59,239 bases of DNA, taken from assembly GCA_002492465.1 (NCBI GenBank), contig DKYT01000038.1, forward strand, positions 1 to 59,239, written 5' to 3'. The notes below the pieces were generated by a model, which worked only from the letters and a program-made list of their open reading frames with translations, made no database searches and was not told where the DNA came from. Positions 52,205-59,239 of this stretch are shown in pieces. The stretch comes from Lachnospiraceae bacterium UBA7093 (lineage in GTDB: Bacteria > Bacillota > Clostridia > Lachnospirales > Lachnospiraceae). How positions within the stretch are numbered: position 1 is the first letter of the stretch; each line of letters begins with the position of its first letter. A program made the position numbers and the translations under genes.

Positions 52205-54181
52205 TTACTTTTGATCCTGTTTCTTTTCTTCCTGGGCTTCCTCTTTCCGGATTTCTTTGGTTCTGATCTCTTTACAGATCTGGTCGATAAATACCTCCAA
52301 AGGCTTTACGCCCTCATCTCCCGCGAAACGGCTTCTTACAGATACGCTGCCCTCTGCTTCTTCCTGCTGTCCAACCACCAGCATATAAGGAATCTTAGCA
52401 AGCCTTGCCTCTCTGATTTTAAATCCGATTTTCTCGGAGCGGTTATCCGTCTGGGCAAGGATGCCGTTTTTCTTAAGCTCCTGCCGTACCTTCTCCCCAT
52501 ATGCCTCATATTTATCTGAAATCGGAAGCACTCTTACCTGCTCCGGGCAAAGCCATGTGGGGAATTTGCCCTCATACTTTTCAATCAGCCATGCAAGGGT
52601 TCTCTCATAACATCCCATAGAAGTCCTGTGAATAATGTAGGGGCGTACCTTGTCGCCGTTCTGATCAATATAATACATATCAAACTGCGCCGCAAGCAGG
52701 GCATCCCACTGGATGGTAATCATGGTATCTTCCTTACCGTACACATTCTTGGTATTGATATCGATCTTAGGACCATAGAACGCCGCTTCCCCCACATCCT
52801 CCACAAAGGGAATCTGAAGTTCTTCCATAATATTCCGCATATGATTCTGGGTTTCTTCCCAGACTTCCGGCTCTCCAATATATTTTTCCCTGTTTTCCGG
52901 ATCCCACTTGGAAAGATGATAGGTTACATCCTCCTCCACTCCCAGGGTCTTCAGACAGTACTGTGCCAGGGCAATACATTTTTTGAACTCCTCCACCATC
53001 TGATCCGGTCTTACAATCAGGTGTCCCTCTGAAATGGTAAACTGACGCACTCTGGTAAGTCCATGCATCTCGCCGGAATCCTCATTTCTAAACAAAGTGG
53101 AGGTCTCGCCGTAGCGCAAAGGCAGATCTCTGTAGGAATGCTGGGTTGCCTTGTAAACAAAATATTGGAAAGGACAGGTCATAGGACGAAGGGCAAACAC
53201 TTCTTTATCCTTCTCCTCATCCCCCAGCACAAACATGCCTTCCTTATAATGATCCCAATGTCCGGAAAGCTTGTAAAGATCGCTTTTTGCCATAAGGGGC
53301 GTCTTGGTTCTGATGTAGCCCCACTCGTTGTCCTCCAGATCCTCTATCCAGCGCTGCATGGTCTGAATCATCTTGGCGCCCTTGGGCATCAGCAGGGGCA
53401 GCCCCTGTCCGATTACATCCACTGTGGTAAACAGCTCCATCTCCCGTCCCAGCTTGTTGTGATCCCGGAGTTTGATATTCTCCAGATATGCCAGGTAATC
53501 CGCAAGCTCTTCCTTCTTGTTAAACGCCGTGCCGTAAATTCTCTGAAGCATGGTGTTGTCTGAATTTCCTCTCCAGTAAGCGCCCGAGGAGGAAGTCAGC
53601 TTAAACGCCTTAATCCCCTTGGTGCTCATCAGATGAGGGCCGGCACAAAGGTCTGTAAATTCGCCCTGACTGTAAAAGGAAATTTCCGCATCCTCCGGCA
53701 GATCCCGAATCAGCTCTACTTTATAGGGTTCTCCTTTTTCCTCCATAAATTTGATTGCCTCAGCTCTGGGCAGGGTATAGCGTTCCAGCTTGTTGCCTTC
53801 CTTAATAATTTTTTTCATTTCGCCTTCGATCTTGTCCAGATCCTCTCTGGAAAAAGGCGCATGTTCAAAATCATAGTAATAGCCTGTGTCAATACTGGGA
53901 CCGATGGCAAGCTTTGCCTCCGGGAAAATCCGCTTCACCGCTTCCGCCATCACATGGGAGCAAGTGTGCCTTACCACCCTGAGTCCCTCAGGGTCATTTG
54001 CCGTAAGTATGTTTAAAGTGCAGTCCTGATCCAGCAGTGTCCGCAAATCCACCACTTTACCGTTCACTTCACCTGCACATGCCACTCTGGCAAGTCCCTC
54101 GCTTAAATCAGCGGCAACCTCATAAACGCTTTTGGCGCTGTCGTATTCTTTGACAGAGCCGTCCTTTAATGTGATCTTCAT
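52205..54181 (-). CDS. thrS: Threonyl-tRNA synthetase
   Basis: Charges tRNA-Thr. The roughly 658-residue protein has the TGS domain (MKITLKDGSVKEYDSAKSV, about 1-60), the editing-type domain (RHTCSHVMAEAVKRIFP; GPSIDTGYYYDF), the class II core with the zinc Cys in RPMTCPFQYFV and motif 2 RNEDSGEMHGLTRVRQF, and an anticodon-binding domain. The ATG at 54181 has AGGAGGAG just upstream. A T-box leader controls it. Confidence 0.97.
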   Translation of the reverse strand: MKITLKDGSVKEYDSAKSVYEVAADLSEGLARVACAGEVNGKVVDLRTLLDQDCTLNILTANDPEGLRVVRHTCSHVMAEAVKRIFPEAKLAIGPSIDTGYYYDFEHAPFSREDLDKIEGEMKKIIKEGNKLERYTLPRAEAIKFMEEKGEPYKVELIRDLPEDAEISFYSQGEFTDLCAGPHLMSTKGIKAFKLTSSSGAYWRGNSDNTMLQRIYGTAFNKKEELADYLAYLENIKLRDHNKLGREMELFTTVDVIGQGLPLLMPKGAKMIQTMQRWIEDLEDNEWGYIRTKTPLMAKSDLYKLSGHWDHYKEGMFVLGDEEKDKEVFALRPMTCPFQYFVYKATQHSYRDLPLRYGETSTLFRNEDSGEMHGLTRVRQFTISEGHLIVRPDQMVEEFKKCIALAQYCLKTLGVEEDVTYHLSKWDPENREKYIGEPEVWEETQNHMRNIMEELQIPFVEDVGEAAFYGPKIDINTKNVYGKEDTMITIQWDALLAAQFDMYYIDQNGDKVRPYIIHRTSMGCYERTLAWLIEKYEGKFPTWLCPEQVRVLPISDKYEAYGEKVRQELKKNGILAQTDNRSEKIGFKIREARLAKIPYMLVVGQQEEAEGSVSVRSRFAGDEGVKPLEVFIDQICKEIRTKEIRKEEAQEEKKQDQK

Positions 54182-54231
54182 TTTCTCCTCCTTTTGCATT
54201 TTTAGCAACTTTGATATTTCTTTACGCAACG

Positions 54232-54261
54232 AACGCCGACATGCTCCGCAAGTCGGCTTAT
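54232..54261. repeat. Intergenic palindromic repeat, copy 7, in the thrS 5' UTR
   Basis: AACGCCGACATGC, loop TCC, GCAAGTCGGCTTAT. Nine of ten stem positions pair. The inner pair CGC/GCG of other copies is TGC/GCA here and the outer GAC/GTC replaces GAC/GCC, both compensatory. It lies between the T-box terminator and the ribosome-binding site. Confidence 0.88.
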
Positions 54262-54529
54262 CGTAACAAAAAATCCCATGCACTTACCTGTGCATGGGAC
54301 GTAATTAGCGCGGTTCCACCCTGCTTGCTTCCTGGCGCTTAGCGCCAATGGAAACCTCTCATTTACCTGTAACGCTGGTACTGCGGACCGGATTGGGGTC
54401 ACTCCGAGGTAGTTTTCAGATGCTTCCTGCAAGGATATTTTCAGCACAGACCTATCGATCCGATATCCCTCTCTGCTGCATTTCACAACCTACTCGTCTC
54501 ATCATCGTTTTCGCTTATTTCTATTCCTT
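54262..54529 (-). promoter_or_regulatory. T-box riboswitch leader of thrS
   Basis: The conserved T-box core AGGGTGGAACCGCG is at 54309-54322 (minus strand), with a stem I region of about 54420-54510 and a terminator downstream. UGGA in the core matches a tRNA with U73 and CCA, as expected for tRNA-Thr. A Thr specifier ACT or ACC occurs in the 3' side of stem I (about 54405-54415). Uncharged tRNA-Thr should favour read-through into thrS. Confidence 0.92.
54268..54298 (-). terminator. T-box terminator of thrS
   Basis: Perfect 9-bp stem CCCATGCAC/GTGCATGGG, loop of 6, followed on the minus strand by six Ts. Confidence 0.93.
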
Positions 54530-54558
54530 ATCATATGACAATTTTCAGAATCTGTAAA
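54530..54558 (-). promoter_or_regulatory. thrS promoter
   Basis: Minus-strand TTTACA (54553-54558), 17 bases, TATGAT (54530-54535), placing the start just before T-box stem I. Confidence 0.75.
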
Positions 54559-54566
54559 GAAGAAAT

Positions 54567-55010
54567 TTAAAACAACATTTCCTCTATAATTTTGGCTGCC
54601 GTGGCAATTACCCTTGAGCAGGGTCTTTCCTGATAATACTGAGGCGTCCGCGGAGAAGGCTTAGCACTTTCCTCCATCCCGTCGATTCCCAGCAGCTCCC
54701 TGCATAGGATGGTTTCGTGCTGTTCCCGGAATTTCTCAGCCATCTTTCTGGTTAGCAGATAAATCCTTTCCTTGCCTGCTTCATCGGTGGGATCTGTATT
54801 TCCCTCCTTCAAGCCTGCCAAAAGCGCCATTGCAGACACAGCGCCGCATACCTCCCGCATTCTGCCGATTCCTCCGCCCATAGGGCTGGATAATTTCAGC
54901 GCCGTTTCTCTGTCCATGCCAAATAAATCCGCATAGGTTACAAACACAGACTGGGCGCAGGTATATCCTGCTTCAAAGGTTGCCACAGCCTGCTCCACGC
55001 GGCTTACCAT
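54567..55010 (-). CDS. C_GCAxxG_C_C family protein
   Basis: A roughly 147-residue protein with the family pattern: Cys in EAGYTCAQSV, the GGGIGRMREVCGAVSAMALL block containing C-G-A-x-x-x-A, ETILCRELLG, and a final Cys in RPCSRVIATAA. The conserved Cys set suggests a metal or redox cofactor; the function is unknown. The ATG at 55010 overlaps the stop of the SEC-C gene by one base (TGATG), so translation is probably coupled. Confidence 0.88.
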   Translation of the reverse strand: MVSRVEQAVATFEAGYTCAQSVFVTYADLFGMDRETALKLSSPMGGGIGRMREVCGAVSAMALLAGLKEGNTDPTDEAGKERIYLLTRKMAEKFREQHETILCRELLGIDGMEESAKPSPRTPQYYQERPCSRVIATAAKIIEEMLF

Positions 55011-55516
55011 CAGCCTTTCCTTCCGCAGCACTTCTTATACTTCTTGCCGCTTCCGCAAGGACAGGGATCGTTGGGATAAATCTTATCCGGTTTCACAACA
55101 GTGGTGGAGGATTTCTGCTCTCTGTAAAGTTCCTTGCGCTTATCCTCATCAAAAATGGCTTCCCATTCCGGCAGTTCGTACAGCCAGTCTGCACCTGCCG
55201 CAACCATGTTCTTATAAAGAAGCTCTTTATCAAACCCAAGGCTGACCGGGGTATTTTCCTCCATGTCCTCAATGGGATTGGGATTTTTCAGGCTGTCATT
55301 GATCCCGTCCAAGAAGCCTGTCATGGTCATAATATCAACATTGTATTTTTCCGCCAGATCCTTTACCGTTCCCTTTACTTCCTCATCCGGATTCTTTAAA
55401 AGTTCTGCGTAAATCTCCTTCTCACTCTGAAAATATGCCGCCCAAAGTCTCTGTAAATCTCCCTTATTGGCGGTTTCCGAGTAGGCCATGTCACGCCATT
55501 TTTTTAACAGTGCCAT
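55010..55516 (-). CDS. SEC-C motif protein
   Basis: A 168-residue cytosolic protein with a helical N-terminal domain (DUF-type, about 1-140) and a C-terminal zinc-binding SEC-C motif NDPCPCGSGKKYKKCCG (about 149-165), identical in layout to the SecA tail that binds SecB. The role of free SEC-C proteins is not settled. AGGAGG precedes the ATG and a consensus promoter lies about 90 bases upstream. Confidence 0.92.
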   Translation of the reverse strand: MALLKKWRDMAYSETANKGDLQRLWAAYFQSEKEIYAELLKNPDEEVKGTVKDLAEKYNVDIMTMTGFLDGINDSLKNPNPIEDMEENTPVSLGFDKELLYKNMVAAGADWLYELPEWEAIFDEDKRKELYREQKSSTTVVKPDKIYPNDPCPCGSGKKYKKCCGRKG

Positions 55517-55602
55517 AAATCGTTCCTCCTTACCTGCTGCCGCAGATATTTCTAATCATCGTAGTCCATAACGGACGCCGTCTTTTGCCGACATCCTTAA
55601 TC

Positions 55603-55631
55603 ATTATAGCCCATATCATAAAAATTGTAAA
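55603..55631 (-). promoter_or_regulatory. Promoter of the SEC-C operon
   Basis: Minus-strand TTTACA (55626-55631), 17 bases, perfect TATAAT (55603-55608). Confidence 0.8.
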
Positions 55632-55764
55632 TTTTTTTTGCAGAATTGTATAAACTCTGATTTTCGGGGCAACAATACTAATAATCAATGGATCCCCCTC
55701 CTTTGATGTTACCACAGATAAATTTTAAATACTTATCCTCCCTGAGGATAACATCCTCCCCTAA

Positions 55765-55806
55765 GAAAGCCCCTGGAACTGCAAAGGCGTAGTTTCGGGG
55801 GCTTTC
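55765..55806 (-). terminator. Terminator-like hairpin after the frameshifted gene
   Basis: Stem GAAAGCCCC/GGGGCTTTC with additional AACT/AGTT pairing and a 10-base loop, 75 bases past the stop of the gene ending at 55882. Confidence 0.6.
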
Positions 55807-55881
55807 GCTATGTTTAAGGATTTCAATTGAGGGTTTTGGAGGTGTTACCAAATATCACTTTGTCATTTAGCGCCTTTTGCA

Positions 55882-56705
55882 TCATTCTTTCCTTTTGAAT
55901 GGTGCGTAAAATACACACCACATCCTCTGGCGAAAACATAGAGATTGATATGTGTTTGCATATGTGGCTTCCTTGGAATTTTTTAATATTGACCGGTTAA
56001 TATCCGAGGTCTTCTGTGCGGCACTGGCAGTATCTATTTTTGCGTACCATTCCGCCCACATCTCTTCCTGTGTCCACACATGGTCAATCAAAGTCCAGTC
56101 ATTGAAGTACTCTGCATTTGAATCGTTTATACGTTCTTTGTTAATTCCTACCTGCTCACCATTTTCACCCTTTCCCATATCAGGGCTGCCATCATTTGTC
56201 CAAGCATAAAAACCAAAAAAGCTATCCATATCAATTTTTCCATCTAAGAAATCATTCCAAAAAAATGCCTTGTGGCAAAACAGAAATTATCCTCTTGCGG
56301 AAAACCAGAAAGAAACTCCATAATTTTATCATACTGTTCCTTACTGTCCAATTTTATTTCCCACTGGAGTATATCTTCCCCTATCTTCTCCTCAGGGTTT
56401 TCAGGATTCCTTTCTCCCTCCCTGATACATTTGATGCATTCCGGCGAGTAATAGGTGTAAAAGACTATATCTAATTCTTTGGGCGTATTACAGGTATAGG
56501 TACCTTTCGTATAATTTTGTCTATTTTCAGATATAGTATCCTGATCTTTCAGCAAAGCGTTAATTTGTTCTTCCGAAACAGGCAATACCTTTTGCTGTTG
56601 CTGATATGAATGAAGCACTCTTTCACTTTCAGAGCAATCAAGAACCGGTTCCCCGGTTTTAATATTTGTTAAACTATAGCAAGAACTTAATGTAACTTTG
56701 TTCAA
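55882..56705 (-). pseudogene. Frameshifted gene of unknown function (two ORFs)
   Basis: Two adjacent reading frames, 56244-56705 and 55882-56229, become one frame of about 274 residues if one base is added to the run of seven As at 56259-56265. The join then reads CFATRHFF-WNDFLDGKID-MDSFFGFYAWT, continuous and plausible protein. No known domain is recognised; it contains a Cys pair in SPECIKCIREGE and many Trp residues near the end. The upstream half opens with a TTG overlapping the previous broken frame and has no clear ribosome site, so its true beginning may be missing too. I treat it as a degraded gene; a phase-variable or mis-sequenced gene is possible. Confidence 0.6.
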
Positions 56706-57232
56706 TCGCCCTGCAATATTTTTGTTAATGCTTTTTTCTTCTTTGCCGGCTCAAGAAGTTCCGGGGCAATGTCATCTAATTTGCCATACAAATGATATTG
56801 CATCTGCTTTTTCCCAAGAACGTTAAATATCAGTTTATGCATATTGCTTTCAACATAGCGTATTCTGTCAACTGCCAGTTCCACTTCCCCTTCGGTAAAA
56901 TTATATCTTATCTTTTTAGCCTGTAATGACAGTTTTCTGATCAGTATCTCCATACACTCCGGAAACATTTCATCCAGCATATCCTTCAACAGATAGCGTA
57001 CTGCCTCCATTTTATACCCTTCTAATGCAAAATCAATAAATGCCGTAATGAAAACCAATAAAAAATCAGGGCAAACCTCCCTGATTTTTTTGCTACTTCC
57101 AGCCCATTAATATCAGGCATATTAATATCTAAAAAATAACATCATATTCACACGATTTATCCTTCTTTTCAACAAACTGACTATTTTTTCTTCACAATAT
57201 TTTTCATCATTACATACTGCAATCTTTAACAT
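56702..57232 (-). pseudogene. Broken LytTR/AgrA-type response regulator
   Basis: Pieces of one regulator lie in different frames. The start MLKIAVCNDEKYCEEKIVSLL (21 residues, here split as MLKIAVCNDEKY and CEEKIVSLL) is at 57232. The phospho-acceptor segment YDVIFLDINMPD can be read only if one base is restored in the A6 run at 57131-57136, and IREVCPDF only if one is restored in the T7 run at 57085-57091. The intact piece 56702-57058 holds FITAFIDFALEGYKMEAVRYLLKD and the first half of a LytTR domain (RIRYVESNMHKLIF). About 25-30 receiver residues are missing and the LytTR C-terminal half is lost. Decay, rather than a simple read error, is likely. Confidence 0.75.
57060..57090. terminator. 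Terminator-like hairpin inside the broken regulator
   Basis: A perfect 12-bp stem (AAAAATCAGGG with CCCTGATTTTT plus one outer A-T pair) with a 7-base loop and A/T tails on both sides. It falls in sequence that once coded for receiver residues. It could now end transcription from the sugar operon upstream. Confidence 0.5.
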
Positions 57233-57349
57233 AAAGCTTCTTCCTTTATTATTATTTAAAAGATTTGGTTTAGGACTTGTGCCGTTCTCCAGTAACCAAA
57301 TCATATCTCCACATAACAAATTGTTCTTTCCAACATTATTTATTTTGCA

Positions 57350-58249
57350 TCATATCGACTGTAGATACTTTACCGAATCTCTGATTACATTTATCACTTC
57401 ATCTCCCGGCGTCTCAAAGGCAGGGCAATACTCCAGATAATGAATGATTCCAGGAGCATCCGGATTTTCAAGCACACTGCGTATCATTTCCGGCGTAACA
57501 ATTCCCTGATGGACAAACCCCCAGTGCCTGTCCATTTTCCCGTCACACTGCTGTATGTGACATGCGCCTACATAACCTTTGCAGACAGAAAGCCAGTAAT
57601 TCATGTCTGCCGGTTCCCCGTTAAGGGACGGACAAAGAACATGTCCCCAATCCAAAACCAGTCCAACAGGAATTTGTGTTTTCCCTGAAAGCCGTTCCAT
57701 CAATGTTTTTGCTTCCAAAGCAGTACAGGGTATTTCCGTCTGTACAGGCGTGGGCTCTAAATAAAGCTGTTTTAACCCTTTTTCGGATGCATATCGAGAC
57801 AAAAAGATCAGCTCATCCGCCAAGCGCTGCATAACCTTCCCACGCCCGGCATTTGGAAATTCACATCTGATTTCCTGTGTCCCTTCTAAAGATTCCATAC
57901 ATCCCGTCGGCGTTCCCAGGGCAGGAATTCCCATAGCCGCCGTCATATCAACAGCCCGTTTTAAATAATTCATCCCCATTTTACGTACTCTTTCATCCCC
58001 TGAAAGCAGACTGGAATAAGCATATGCAGCCATTCCTGAAAAAGAAACCGTTATTTCAATCTGTCGATGCCTAAATGCTTTTGCATACTCCTTTGCCAGC
58101 TCATCCCGAATTTCTTCTTCCCACCAGGGATTTACCAGGTCCCATGAAAACTGCACCAACCTAATGCCAAGAGAATCCACAAAATCTGCCAGTGCCTGCG
58201 GATTTTTCCAGCGCTTATTGCAAAATGACAAACAAAGTCCAATCTCCAT
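57350..58249 (-). CDS. Sugar phosphate isomerase/epimerase (TIM barrel, AP-endonuclease 2 family)
   Basis: A 299-residue TIM-barrel protein with the metal-site residues expected for the family: Glu in LYLEPTPVQTE, Asp and His in GLVLDWGHVLCP, His in GACHIQQCD and Glu in HYLEYCPAF. Related enzymes epimerise ketoses or their phosphates, or isomerise sugar acids. It follows the SIS gene by 35 bases and is the last gene of the sugar operon. The substrate cannot be deduced from sequence. Confidence 0.88.
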   Translation of the reverse strand: MEIGLCLSFCNKRWKNPQALADFVDSLGIRLVQFSWDLVNPWWEEEIRDELAKEYAKAFRHRQIEITVSFSGMAAYAYSSLLSGDERVRKMGMNYLKRAVDMTAAMGIPALGTPTGCMESLEGTQEIRCEFPNAGRGKVMQRLADELIFLSRYASEKGLKQLYLEPTPVQTEIPCTALEAKTLMERLSGKTQIPVGLVLDWGHVLCPSLNGEPADMNYWLSVCKGYVGACHIQQCDGKMDRHWGFVHQGIVTPEMIRSVLENPDAPGIIHYLEYCPAFETPGDEVINVIRDSVKYLQSI

Positions 58250-58284
58250 TTTTTATAACCATACCCCTTTCTGCCTGCCCCCTT

Positions 58285-58857
58285 CTACTCCAGATTTGCA
58301 TGTCTTCTCATCATTGTCTGAGACGTTTCCTGCAAGCTTTCCATTAACTCCAGTACAAGTCCGTCCAGCAAAAGCAGAACGCTCTGTTCAAACAGGGCTC
58401 CCATAGGCTGCCTGGTTCTTTCCATACCTATCTTTCTATCTGCGACATCTTTCTCACAAGTCCCGGGCATTTTTATGATCAGACCGCAATTGGCTGCCGC
58501 TCTTCCTTCCCCTGACACGGTAAGAAGCGCTACTTTCGTCTTTTCCTGTTTTGCTTTTTGGGAAAAACGAACTATGCTTTCCGTATTACCTGAGCCTGAA
58601 ATCAAAATAAGAAGATCCCCTTCTCCAATGGCAGTGGCAGTCACTTCCCCCACCAGAAAGGCACATAGCCCTAATTGACAAAGACGCATTGCAAAACTTC
58701 CTGCCACAAGCCCTGATCTTCCTGCTCCTGCAACATAAATCCTTCTTGCCATCAAAATTTCCTGTTTCAATATTTTTATTTCCTGCCTGTCAACCGATAG
58801 CAATACATTTTCAATTTCTTTTATGATGATTTGATAGATATCCATATTTATAGCCAT
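58285..58857 (-). CDS. SIS-domain isomerase, 6-phospho-3-hexuloisomerase type
   Basis: A 190-residue SIS-domain protein with GAGRSGLVAGSFAMRLCQLGL-like phosphate-binding block (split here: GAGRSGLVAGSF, AMRLCQLGL), ISGSGNTESIVRFSQKA, and the C-terminal PMGALFEQSVLLLLD of HxlB proteins. HxlB interconverts arabino-3-hexulose 6-phosphate and fructose 6-phosphate; the partner HxlA synthase is not in view. AGGAG lies one base from the ATG at 58857, so the next in-frame ATG (58845) is also possible. Located 7 bases after the kinase gene. Confidence 0.88.
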   Translation of the reverse strand: MAINMDIYQIIIKEIENVLLSVDRQEIKILKQEILMARRIYVAGAGRSGLVAGSFAMRLCQLGLCAFLVGEVTATAIGEGDLLILISGSGNTESIVRFSQKAKQEKTKVALLTVSGEGRAAANCGLIIKMPGTCEKDVADRKIGMERTRQPMGALFEQSVLLLLDGLVLELMESLQETSQTMMRRHANLE

Positions 58858-58864
58858 GCTCCTT

Positions 58865-59239
58865 TTATGATCCGGAGACTTTGTTCATAACACATTTATC
58901 TGTTTTCATATGCCTTAAACGGTACATAACATCATTCCCTCCGCATCCAAAATAATCATGGAGTTTTTTATATTCCAAAAACAATCCATCATAAATTTTC
59001 ACATGATCCGGAACAGGGTTATAAATTTTCTCCACCGGAGCCTTCATTTTAGAAACCGCTTCATAAATAGAATCATAGCCTCCTCCTTTTTTACCGGCTG
59101 CAACCGCTCCAAACATGGCGCTTCCTAAAGCCGGTCCCTGCTCTGCAGCCGAAACATGCACAGGCATATTAAACACATCCGCATATATCTGCATCATCAA
59201 TTCATTTTTTTTACAAATTCCTCCGGCTGCTAATATCTG
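58865..59239 (-). CDS. FGGY carbohydrate kinase, ribulokinase-like (partial)
   Basis: The C-terminal 124 residues or so of an FGGY kinase; the gene continues past the right end of the window. Visible blocks are AAGGICKKNELMMQIYAD and SAAEQGPALGSAMFGAVAAG, the C-terminal ATP-domain signature of L-ribulokinases. It is the upstream gene of the SIS and epimerase genes. L-ribulose is the likely substrate by family, but D-ribulose or another ketose is possible. Confidence 0.88.
   Translation of the reverse strand, partial: QILAAGGICKKNELMMQIYADVFNMPVHVSAAEQGPALGSAMFGAVAAGKKGGGYDSIYEAVSKMKAPVEKIYNPVPDHVKIYDGLFLEYKKLHDYFGCGGNDVMYRLRHMKTDKCVMNKVSGS

Larger units (their letters stand above)
55517..55881. 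other. 365-base intergenic region
   Basis: Holds the promoter of the SEC-C gene, a leader hairpin (GATGTCGGC with GACGGCGTC, loop AAAA, near 55575-55594), a small TATCCTC/GAGGATA hairpin near 55735-55750, and a terminator-like stem at 55765-55806. I see no supported coding region. Confidence 0.7.

Noticed and set aside
54182..54283. N-terminal extension of thrS
   Set aside because: It would run through the palindromic repeat and the T-box terminator; AGGAGG before the ATG at 54181 and the canonical MKITLKDGS start decide the shorter form.
54202..54486. Open frame inside the T-box leader
   Set aside because: The T-box core and terminator explain this sequence; there is no ribosome site and no protein similarity.
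55571..55597. Leader hairpin of the SEC-C gene as an eighth repeat copy
   Set aside because: It has similar ACGCCG and GCCGACAT words but in a different arrangement and without the conserved ends; relationship not supported.
55530..55715. Small leftward open frame upstream of the SEC-C gene
   Set aside because: It covers a consensus promoter and leader hairpin and has no ribosome site.
1..59239. CRISPR arrays, tRNA or rRNA genes, prophage or insertion sequences
   Set aside because: No direct-repeat/spacer pattern, clover-leaf, rRNA-like stretch, integrase or transposase was seen.

Overview
This 59 kb window looks like the core chromosome of a spore-forming, low-to-mid GC Clostridia bacterium, most likely a member of the Lachnospiraceae. 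The evidence is a complete spoIIIAA-AH operon, spoIVB, a SpoVB-like flippase, small coat-type proteins, a Spo0A-type DNA-binding protein, and classic Firmicutes gene orders. Almost every gene is on the minus strand; the exceptions are rqcH (99-1865), a degV gene (31115-32032) and a lacI-type regulator (37590-38387). I see no rRNA, tRNA, CRISPR array, prophage or insertion sequence.

Layout. 0-8.5 kb: rqcH faces two small coat-like genes, then a SpoVB-like flippase, glycogen synthase, a receiver-less Spo0A C-terminal-domain protein, a YitT membrane protein and an S66 peptidase. 8.5-19.9 kb: the conserved run asp23, nusB, xseA, xseB, ispA, dxs, tlyA, nadK, argR, recN, spoIVB; a LytTR response regulator sits where spo0A usually follows spoIVB. 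20-28 kb: a transglutaminase-like lipoprotein, prfC and spoIIIAA-AH. 28-31 kb: pnp and rpsO. 32-41 kb: a maltodextrin module (GH13 enzyme, binding protein, two permeases, a short LacI regulator and a putative starch-binding lipoprotein with paired operators), then an SH3-NlpC/P60 cell-wall hydrolase. 41-49.5 kb: the translation operon rimP-nusA-ylxR-ylxQ-infB-rbfA-nrnA-truB-ribF, preceded by a promoter and an intrinsic terminator that looks like an attenuator. 49.5-55.5 kb: a lipoprotein, a DUF1540 protein, a membrane glycosyltransferase, thrS with a T-box leader, a C_GCAxxG_C_C protein and a SEC-C protein. 55.9-57.2 kb: a decayed zone with a frameshifted gene and a broken LytTR response regulator. 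57.3-59.2 kb: the end of a sugar operon (ribulokinase-like kinase, SIS-type isomerase, TIM-barrel epimerase) that runs off the window.

The most notable structure not explained by genes is a family of about 30-bp intergenic hairpin repeats. There are seven copies, two pairs of them in close tandem, and some substitutions are compensatory and keep the stem. One copy lies in the thrS 5' untranslated region between the T-box terminator and the start codon. Other leads are the separation of a Spo0A DNA-binding domain from the usual spo0A position, a promoter with two identical LacI-like operators, and the attenuator in front of rimP-nusA.
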